Shown in pieces: positions 36,103 through 41,258 of a DNA stretch of 41,258 bases (position 1 is its first letter; each line of letters starts with the position of its first letter). A program made the position numbers and the translations under genes. The notes under the pieces were generated by a model. The model did no database searches and was not told the DNA's origin. It saw only the letters and a list, made by a program, of their open reading frames with translations. The DNA is from Pseudomonadota bacterium (lineage in GTDB: Bacteria; Pseudomonadota; Gammaproteobacteria; Xanthomonadales; Rhodanobacteraceae), in assembly GCA_029561145.1 (NCBI GenBank), contig JAKQJM010000090.1, positions 1-41,258 of the forward strand. Direction: 5' to 3'.

Positions 36103-36624
36103 ATGAAAACATGCAACATCCTGCTGTCCGCAGTGACAACCATCGGCGCCCTCATCGGCGTGGTTCCGTGCGGGGCCAATGCGTCCGACGGCGCTCGCGC
36201 CGAGACGCTGGAGCTCAACAAGTCGATTACCCGCAGGGTGTACGAGGAAGGCCTCAGTCAGGGGCGATTCGAGGTGCCGTACAGCACGGATTTCGTTGGC
36301 CACGGCGGCAGGGCAACCTTTACCCATGCCGATGGCATGGCCGAAGCCAGGGGATGGCGCGAGGCGTTTCCGGATCTGAACATCACGGTCGACAAGCAGG
36401 TTGCCGAGCAGGATCTGGTGGCGGTGCGCTGGACGGCGCGCGGGACGAACACCGGCACCGGCAATGGCATCCCGGCCACTGGTCGCGCGGTGGAAATCAC
36501 GGGCACGACGCTGTTCCGAATGGATGATGGGCGAATCGCTGAAGAATGGACATGCGCCGATTCGCTTGGGTTGAGGAAACAGCTGGGCCTGTCTTCGACA
36601 CCCGCAGCGGCGCCGTCGAATTAA
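36103..36624 (+). CDS. Exported SnoaL-like (ester cyclase-type) protein
   Basis: A 173-residue protein with a signal peptide (MKTCNILLSAVTTIGALIGVVPCGANA) and a SnoaL-like alpha+beta barrel. Landmarks are NKSITRRVYEEGLSQG, the DFVGHG segment, the WREAFPDLNITVDKQVAEQDLVAVRW core in separate stretches, and GTTLFRMDDGRIAEEW. Members often lack a known reaction and may bind or isomerise small hydrophobic molecules. GGAG lies 6 bases before ATG 36103; an upstream in-frame extension of 79 codons has no signal peptide and is low quality. The tail after LGLRKQLGL is a short Ser/Pro/Ala stretch. It is separated by about 260 bases from the LytTR gene, and a shared terminator follows. Confidence 0.82.
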   Translation: MKTCNILLSAVTTIGALIGVVPCGANASDGARAETLELNKSITRRVYEEGLSQGRFEVPYSTDFVGHGGRATFTHADGMAEARGWREAFPDLNITVDKQVAEQDLVAVRWTARGTNTGTGNGIPATGRAVEITGTTLFRMDDGRIAEEWTCADSLGLRKQLGLSSTPAAAPSN

Positions 36625-36737
36625 CCTGTCCGGGAAACGGGGGGATAGTCCAATCCGGACCCGTTCTCGCATTCGACGCGATGATGACGATACGCAAGAT
36701 CGATGTGGCGTCGATCGAGGCCGCCGTGCGCGGTTGA

Positions 36738-36772
36738 GCGGCAAGGGCGCTCCCTTGATCGGAGCGCCCTTG
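36738..36772. terminator. Bidirectional terminator between convergent genes
   Basis: A perfect 14-bp stem, GGCAAGGGCGCTCC and GGAGCGCCCTTGCC, around a 7-base loop. It lies between the SnoaL-like gene and the DUF1993 gene, 15 bases from the stop of the latter. Symmetry and position suit termination from both strands. Confidence 0.7.
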
Positions 36773-36786
36773 CCAGGGTGTCCCGA

Positions 36787-37296
36787 TCAGTACGTGCCCA
36801 TGAAATCCTTCTTGCCGACCTCGATGCCGTTGTGGCGCAGCAGCGCATACGCAGTGGTGACGTGGAAGAAGAACTGCGGCAACCCGTAGTTCAACAGATA
36901 GCCCTGGCCGCTGATCGAGCGTTCCTTCGGGGTGCCGGGGCGCAGCAGGATCGTGCGCTGCTCGCTGCCATCGAACGCGGCCGCATCCAGGCCATCGATG
37001 AAGGCGACGGTCTTTGCGATCCGCGCCTGCAGTTCCGCGAAGCTTTGTTCGCTGTCGTCATACGCGGGGACGTCCGCGCCGGCCAGCCGCGCCGGCACGC
37101 TCTTGGCGAAGTCGCAGGCAATCTGCACCTGCCGCACCAGCGGGAACATGTCGGGAAACAGTCGCGTCTGCAGCAGCACGGCCGGATCGATTTTCTTTTC
37201 GGTCGCGTGCGCCTCTGCTTTCGACAATACATCGCCGAGGCTGGTGAGCATCTGCTTGAACACGGGAACGGAGGCGGCGTGCATTGAAAGGGTCAT
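36787..37296 (-). CDS. DUF1993-domain protein
   Basis: A 169-residue soluble protein of the DUF1993 family. These have a DinB-like four-helix bundle, and their reaction is mostly unknown. Recognisable parts are SVPVFKQMLTSLGDVLSKAEAHA at the start, LFPDMFPLVRQVQIACDFAKS, and the closing NYGLPQFFFHVTTAYALLRHNGIEVGKKDFMG in separate pieces, where the two His of FFFHVTTAYALLRH lie in the last helix. The start is ATG 37296; an in-frame ATG 27 bases upstream exists, but both lack a strong ribosome binding site. It lies just downstream of the cytochrome b561 gene on the same strand, with a gap of about 60 bases, so it could share the oxygen-linked promoter. Confidence 0.85.
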   Translation of the reverse strand: MTLSMHAASVPVFKQMLTSLGDVLSKAEAHATEKKIDPAVLLQTRLFPDMFPLVRQVQIACDFAKSVPARLAGADVPAYDDSEQSFAELQARIAKTVAFIDGLDAAAFDGSEQRTILLRPGTPKERSISGQGYLLNYGLPQFFFHVTTAYALLRHNGIEVGKKDFMGTY

Positions 37297-37359
37297 GGCA
37301 GTCTCGCTGGGGGGAACCGCCATGGTATTGCACCCCGCTTGCCGAGGTGCGAACTGTGC

Positions 37360-37899
37360 CTACAGCATCCGTCGCAGGGTGTTGTCGCGGCGGATCAGGT
37401 GATGCCAGAGCGCGGCCAGCACGTGCGCCCCGATCACCCAGTAGAACGCCTCGCCGATACTGCCGTGCAGGTCTTCCAGGGTATGCGCCAAGGCTTCGTT
37501 TTCGGGCAGGAGCGCGGGCAGCGCCAAGTCGGTAAAGGGGATCAGCACCGCCTTGCCGTCGCTCCAGGCGGTCGCCAGGCCGAGCAGCGGCATGACCACC
37601 AGGAAGGCGTACAGCGCGACGTGGAACAGGCCCGACACAAACGCGGCAGGTCGTCCCAGCGGCGGCGTGATCGATGGCGCGCCATCCAACCGTCGCCGCA
37701 CCAGCCGCCAAAGCACCAGCACGAATATCGAGATTCCAACCCAGAAATGCCCCTGCACCATGGCCCCGCGTCCCACGCTGCCACGCGGGAACAGACCCCG
37801 CTGCTCGATCAGCAGGTAGCCAGCCAGGACCAGCACAGCCATCAGCCAGTGCAGGCGCCGCAACGTCGGGGTGTAGCGCGGGGGTAAGGAAATGTTCAC
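37360..37899 (-). CDS. Cytochrome b561 family membrane protein
   Basis: A 179-residue di-heme b-type cytochrome with four membrane helices. The likely heme ligands are His in LRRLHWLMAVLVLAGY, GHFWVGISIF, SGLFHVALYAFLVVMPLLGL and GAHVLAALWHHLIRRD, the pattern of bacterial cytochrome b561. Such proteins accept electrons from quinols or superoxide at the inner membrane. The start is GTG 37899, with GGAG 7 bases upstream; a longer frame runs through what is clearly promoter DNA. A perfect FNR/Anr box and a matching -10 lie upstream, so expression probably depends on oxygen. The DUF1993 gene follows. Confidence 0.92.
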   Translation of the reverse strand: MNISLPPRYTPTLRRLHWLMAVLVLAGYLLIEQRGLFPRGSVGRGAMVQGHFWVGISIFVLVLWRLVRRRLDGAPSITPPLGRPAAFVSGLFHVALYAFLVVMPLLGLATAWSDGKAVLIPFTDLALPALLPENEALAHTLEDLHGSIGEAFYWVIGAHVLAALWHHLIRRDNTLRRML

Positions 37900-37957
37900 G
37901 GTGTGACTCCAGGAGGATGGGCGCACGAATGTGGCGAAGTGATCGTCGGATCGGGCC

Positions 37958-37998
37958 AATCTACGCCCTTGGTCAAGGCTTGCCTTGATCGTGATCAA
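37958..37998 (-). promoter_or_regulatory. FNR/Anr box and -10 element of the cytochrome b561 gene
   Basis: TTGATCGTGATCAA (37985-37998) is a perfect TTGAT-N4-ATCAA FNR/Anr site. On the - strand TAGATT (37958-37963) lies where a -10 should be if the box is centred near -41.5, the classical class II activator position. It matches the -10 consensus at 4 of 6 positions. An overlapping palindrome, TCAAGGC-TT-GCCTTGA (37973-37988), is beside it. Regulation by oxygen is inferred. Confidence 0.7.
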
Positions 37999-38061
37999 AA
38001 ACAGCAAGAACGGCAAGAACGGGATCCAGCCTGACCTCGTTCCCGCGGCTGGGCGCCGGCA

Positions 38062-39228
38062 TCAATCAGGCTCGTACACGGGCCGCGTGCTCACCGAGCG
38101 ACGCGTGATTGCTTTGGCCACGCGTCGGCCGAGCTGGATGCTCGGTTTCTCGACAACGGTGTAGACGATTGCTGCGATGGCGATCGTGATCGCCGTGTTG
38201 AACCCCAGATAGACGATGAGGTGCCGGGTTCTCCACCACGAATCCACGGGCAACTGGTATAGCAGCCAAAGCACCGGGTAGAAGACGATCGGGTGGAACA
38301 GGTAGATCGAGTAGCTGATCTGGCCGAGCCACGTCATGACCGGATTGCGGATGCGAAGGATCGTCGTGCCGAGCAGGACGAGGCTGATGCCGATCGAGTA
38401 AGGCACCGTGTGACGCCACGGAAGTCCGGCGAAAAAAGTCGAGACGACGGGAAATCCGACCAGGTAGAAGGCGATGAGTCCGTAGAAACCGGCGCGCGCG
38501 ACCCGTGATTCGAGTTCTCCGTCGTACCAGGCTCGAAACAAGGTGCCCATCGACATGATCGACAGATGGACCAGCCACAGCGTGATGTTGAATGAGAACA
38601 GCGCGCGTCCTCGGCCATAGGCGATCAACCACACCAGAACGACGAGGGCGAGGCCGCCGGAGAAAGCGGCGATACGCGAATATTTCCGGATGTTCCCGGT
38701 CACGAGGAAGACGAGGCAGATCGCGTAGAACGTCAACTCGACGAGCAGTGTCCAGTACAGGCCGATCGCGGGCTGCACGCCGACGAGGTCCTGCATCAAC
38801 GTGAGGTTGACGAGAAAATCGGTGGCCGTGAATTCCTTTCCCCACAACCAGTAGCACGCGAGCGCCCCGGCGGGAACCGAAAGCCAGTAGGCGGGGAAGA
38901 TGCGGAACAGCCGCTTGATCGCAAAATCCCAGCCCGCACGCGGCAGGCCGGGCCGCGCGCTGAACGGAATCACGAAACCGCTGATGAAGAAGAAGGCCAC
39001 CACGCCGATGCGACCGAAGTCCCACCCATGCGAGACGTCAAACAGCCATCGAGTGGATTCGGTCTGCGGACTCAGCGAGTAGAACGTTTCGCTGACATGC
39101 GTGCAGACGACCAGCAGCGCGGCGATCGCGCGCAGGGCATCGATGTGCTGCAGGCGTTCCTGAACGGCGGGCGAACTCACGGCCGGGAGAGCCGGGTTGC
39201 ATGTCTCAGGCTCGGATGTATTCAACAA
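38062..39228 (-). CDS. Acyltransferase-3 family membrane protein
   Basis: A 388-residue multi-spanning protein of the acyltransferase 3 (OafA/NodX-like) family, which transfers acetyl or other acyl groups to surface or exported sugars. The N-terminal HIDALRAIAALLVVCTHVSETFY holds the family R and H residues in the first helix. GRIGVVAFFFISGFVIPFSA follows, with about ten hydrophobic helices in all. The C-terminal part after the last helix is short and basic (RRVAKAITRRSV). The start is TTG 39228, because GAGGAG lies 8 bases upstream. There are no glycan genes beside it, so its acceptor is unknown. It is a single gene, with a gap of about 160 bases to the cytochrome gene. Confidence 0.9.
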   Translation of the reverse strand: MLNTSEPETCNPALPAVSSPAVQERLQHIDALRAIAALLVVCTHVSETFYSLSPQTESTRWLFDVSHGWDFGRIGVVAFFFISGFVIPFSARPGLPRAGWDFAIKRLFRIFPAYWLSVPAGALACYWLWGKEFTATDFLVNLTLMQDLVGVQPAIGLYWTLLVELTFYAICLVFLVTGNIRKYSRIAAFSGGLALVVLVWLIAYGRGRALFSFNITLWLVHLSIMSMGTLFRAWYDGELESRVARAGFYGLIAFYLVGFPVVSTFFAGLPWRHTVPYSIGISLVLLGTTILRIRNPVMTWLGQISYSIYLFHPIVFYPVLWLLYQLPVDSWWRTRHLIVYLGFNTAITIAIAAIVYTVVEKPSIQLGRRVAKAITRRSVSTRPVYEPD

Positions 39229-39762
39229 ACCAGCGTCTCCTCAAGTCGTCGCAGGCAAGGGTGCTGGGTTGCGAGAGAGTGATCCAGTGAATTATCCGGG
39301 ATGCCGATGATTTCGGCGAGCTTGTTGGATCCGATGTGTGCGTCCTGGTTGTTCCGATCGCCTGCAAGGCCTATCCGTGAAGCGTCTCGCCGCGCGCGGA
39401 GCGAAACCCGGGTCCGAAACCCGGGACAGGCTAAAAATTTCCGGGACCAAACCCTGAGGGACTTTCAGAGAAGCGCACTCTGACCCCACTTTTGCTGCAT
39501 GTGCTGCGCCTGAAGGGTGACACGCTGTTTGAAGACGGATTCGAAGAGCTGCACTGACAGGATCGATGCAAAGTGAATGGAGGCGCCTGTGTTGGCGCGG
39601 CCGGCGCCCCGCTTCACGCGTTCTGCAACAAGAACACGGTGCGTTCGTGAGGCGTCGGTGGATGTCCCGGTCCGGTTCGGTTGCCCATGATTCGTCTCCC
39701 TGTCGTGGCCAACGCCGATGATGCGGCGAACGGCCGTGCGGCGGGAGAGGGATAGGCGTGTT
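39229..39762. other. Intergenic region with a gene remnant and repeat-like DNA
   Basis: About 530 bases with no intact gene. It holds an imperfect repeat of GAAACCCGGG (near 39404 and 39417), the apparent 3' remnant of an exported-protein gene (39435-39557), and a short - strand frame (39614-39688) with a good GGGAG motif but no recognisable product. The phrase CTGACCCCACTTTT at 39480-39493 resembles, from memory, the ends of small transposon-derived elements in related genomes. Confidence 0.45.
39435..39557 (+). pseudogene. 3' remnant of a gene ending in the D-x-L-F-x-x-G-F-E tail
   Basis: A + strand frame of about 40 codons with no start is open from a stop at 39432 to TGA 39555. Its last residues are KGDTLFEDGFEELH, which fit the tail of the exported proteins ending at 39763 (DTLFANGFES) and 28226 (DRLFSSGFDPR), and the DNA around GACACGCTGTT is nearly identical to the former. 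The upstream residues match nothing I recognise. I read this as the 3' end of a lost gene, possibly cut by an insertion near 39480. Chance is unlikely but not excluded. Confidence 0.4.
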
Positions 39763-41258
39763 TCAAGACTCGAACCCGTTGGCGAACAGCGTGTCGTCGG
39801 CATCGGCCTCCACCGCACCGACGTCGCAGCGCACACCGCCAGGGCGGGCGTAGCGGCGTTGGTCGGTGGGGAGGCATTGCGGTGTGCTGGCGCGGTCGAT
39901 GGCGAAGCTGCCGATGCCGGGCAGGCGCGTCGGTGTCGGGCCGCCATTGTTCGCGAGCGGGCCGAGCGCGAGGCTGGCGTTGCTGATGTTGATGCGGTTC
40001 TGTTCGGGATCCAGCCCGCAGGTGTCGCCGGTGCTCTCGATGTTGCCGGCGTTGTTCTGAAGCACGCCGTTGTTCATTCCGCAGCTGCCCTGCACGATCG
40101 AGTTCGAAAGGGTCAGAGCGACGCCGTTGCCGAGACCGCCAATGGCGGTGCCGACGACGCCGGCGGGCATCGTGTTGGGTCGCACCAGGGTGACGTGCGT
40201 GAGGATCAGTTGCGCACCAGCGCCGTTGCGGAAGCCGATGGCCGCACCGCGTGCGCCATCGGCGGCGGCCGCGACCGTGAAGCTGTTGCCGGAGAACGTG
40301 CTGTTGCGGATGCGCAGCGTCGTGTCATCTTCGAGCACGACGGCGCCGCCCGCGTTGCCGTCCACGCGATTGTTGACGAAGCTCGATCCGCTGACGGTCC
40401 AATCCCCGCCTCCTGCGGCATAGAGCGCGCGCACCGTGTTGTCCTCGAACAGGCTGTCCTCGATGGTCACGAGCACATCGGTTTCGGTGCGGATCGGTCC
40501 GACATTGTCGATGTAGTGAACGCGACGCAGCGTCAGCGTACTGGGGCCGATGCCTTGCATGGGAATTTCGCTGTTCGTGATAGTCGAGTCCTCGATAACC
40601 AACTGGCCGCGAATCAGACCCACCTGAGCAAGGTTCGTATTGGCCGGGTCAAGCTCGCCATCGATGAGGACCCGCCGCAAGGTCAGCGTGGTCTCGCCGC
40701 TGCCTTGGACGGTGAGGTCGCGTATCGCGCTGTCTTCGACCACGGTCTGGCCGTAGTTGCAGTACAGCGACGTTCGAATCTCGCTGCGGCGGACCTGGGT
40801 GGTGCCGCAGACCTGGAGATTGCCGCCTTCGAAGATGATGTCGTCGACCAGCACCGGCACGCCCTGGAAGCCGGCATAGCAGCCGTCGACGGGGCCCTTG
40901 AAGGAATCGAGGCGCATCCCGACCACCGCAAGATCGCCCCCGGCGGCGGTGAAAAACATATTGGTGAATTCCTCCGTTTGCACGACGCGGGTCAAGTTGG
41001 AACCGGCCCCCTGCACGCGCAGTCGCTGCGCGACGACGGTCAGTTCGCCGCGCGTCAGCAAGATCGTGCCCGCCGGCACGACGACCACGTCGGTGGGACC
41101 GAGTGGATCGTTCGCCCCGGCCGCCGCCATGGCTTCGCGCAGCGAGCAATCCCCGGCCAGGCAGCCATTGGGCGAGGGATCATCCAGGCGCGTGACCTGA
41201 AAAGTGGCGGCGTGGACGTTCGCGGAGATCAGCGCGAACAGCAGGGCAGCGACGAGAG
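39763..41258 (-). CDS. Exported choice-of-anchor-Q-type beta-helix protein, 5' end outside window
   Basis: At least 497 residues; the frame stays open to the window edge, so the true start is beyond 41258. Near the edge the reading LVAALLFALISANVHA is the end of a signal peptide, followed by CLAGDCSLREAMAAA, a segment typical of proteins with right-handed parallel beta-helix repeats. An ATG at 41130 is internal and not the start. The body has many short repeats (VVEDSAIRDL, LTLRRVLIDG, VTIEDSLFEDN) consistent with a beta-helix. The end carries NNGGPTPTRLPGIGSFAID, CLPTDQR and GGVRCDVGAVE, as in choice-of-anchor Q proteins. The C-terminus is DADDTLFANGFES, the tail shared with two other exported proteins here. 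Probably surface-located; function unknown. Confidence 0.88.
   Translation of the reverse strand, partial: LVAALLFALISANVHAATFQVTRLDDPSPNGCLAGDCSLREAMAAAGANDPLGPTDVVVVPAGTILLTRGELTVVAQRLRVQGAGSNLTRVVQTEEFTNMFFTAAGGDLAVVGMRLDSFKGPVDGCYAGFQGVPVLVDDIIFEGGNLQVCGTTQVRRSEIRTSLYCNYGQTVVEDSAIRDLTVQGSGETTLTLRRVLIDGELDPANTNLAQVGLIRGQLVIEDSTITNSEIPMQGIGPSTLTLRRVHYIDNVGPIRTETDVLVTIEDSLFEDNTVRALYAAGGGDWTVSGSSFVNNRVDGNAGGAVVLEDDTTLRIRNSTFSGNSFTVAAAADGARGAAIGFRNGAGAQLILTHVTLVRPNTMPAGVVGTAIGGLGNGVALTLSNSIVQGSCGMNNGVLQNNAGNIESTGDTCGLDPEQNRINISNASLALGPLANNGGPTPTRLPGIGSFAIDRASTPQCLPTDQRRYARPGGVRCDVGAVEADADDTLFANGFES

Noticed and set aside
36546-36737. 63-codon + strand frame overlapping the SnoaL-like gene end
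   Set aside because: Overlaps a real gene, has no motif and ends at the terminator stem.
39614-39688. 24-residue - strand frame (MGNRTGPGHPPTPHERTVF...) with GGGAG upstream
   Set aside because: The ribosome binding site is good, but there is no recognisable product and it lies in repeat-like DNA; not listed as a gene.
41128-41130. ATG at 41130 as start of the beta-helix protein
   Set aside because: The frame is open upstream to the window edge and encodes the end of a signal peptide and a conserved C-x-x-x-x-C-S-L-R-E-A segment.

Overview
The window is GC-rich chromosomal DNA from a gammaproteobacterium. The best guess is order Lysobacterales (Xanthomonadales), perhaps the Rhodanobacteraceae/Dokdonella neighbourhood. 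This rests on protein family content, the mtnA-gyrA neighbourhood, intergenic palindromes of the type common in that order, and secreted proteins ending in a D-x-L-F-x-x-G-F-E-like tail. It is an inference from memory; no search was run. No rRNA, tRNA, CRISPR array or intact insertion sequence was seen.

Layout. 1-3.5 kb: yajC-secD-secF, the accessory part of the Sec translocon, closed by a strong hairpin. 4-5.4 kb: a small exported coiled-coil protein and an S4-domain rRNA pseudouridine synthase whose last residues are encoded by a dispersed repeat. 5.4-5.7 kb: decayed palindromic repeats. 5.7-10.4 kb: kbl (threonine catabolism), an exported peptidylarginine/agmatine deiminase-type enzyme, a spermidine-synthase-like protein and an exported protein of unknown function. 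10.8-19.5 kb: recC-recB-recD with 4-base overlaps. 19.6-23.9 kb: mtnA, a GtrA-type membrane protein and gyrA. 24-26.8 kb: sufT, a MocR-type regulator and a divergent flavin-binding protein with a shared operator-like region. 26.9-28.1 kb: two small membrane proteins, one with a zinc ribbon.

28.2-32.1 kb holds a giant exported protein (Asp-box/BNR repeats, PKD, seven VCBS/FG-GAP repeats, Fn3-like). 32.6-35.8 kb: an exported amidohydrolase followed by a LytS-type histidine kinase and a LytTR response regulator. 36.1-39.2 kb: a SnoaL-like protein, a DUF1993 protein, a cytochrome b561 with a perfect FNR/Anr box upstream, and an acyltransferase-3 membrane protein. 39.8-41.3 kb: the 3' part of an exported choice-of-anchor-Q-type protein that runs off the window.

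Most loci are housekeeping genes. The most interesting signal is the short C-terminal tail shared by three otherwise unrelated exported proteins (stops at 8256, 28226 and 39763), with a fourth copy in an apparent gene remnant at 39435-39557. It looks like a common C-terminal sorting or processing signal that I cannot match to a named family.
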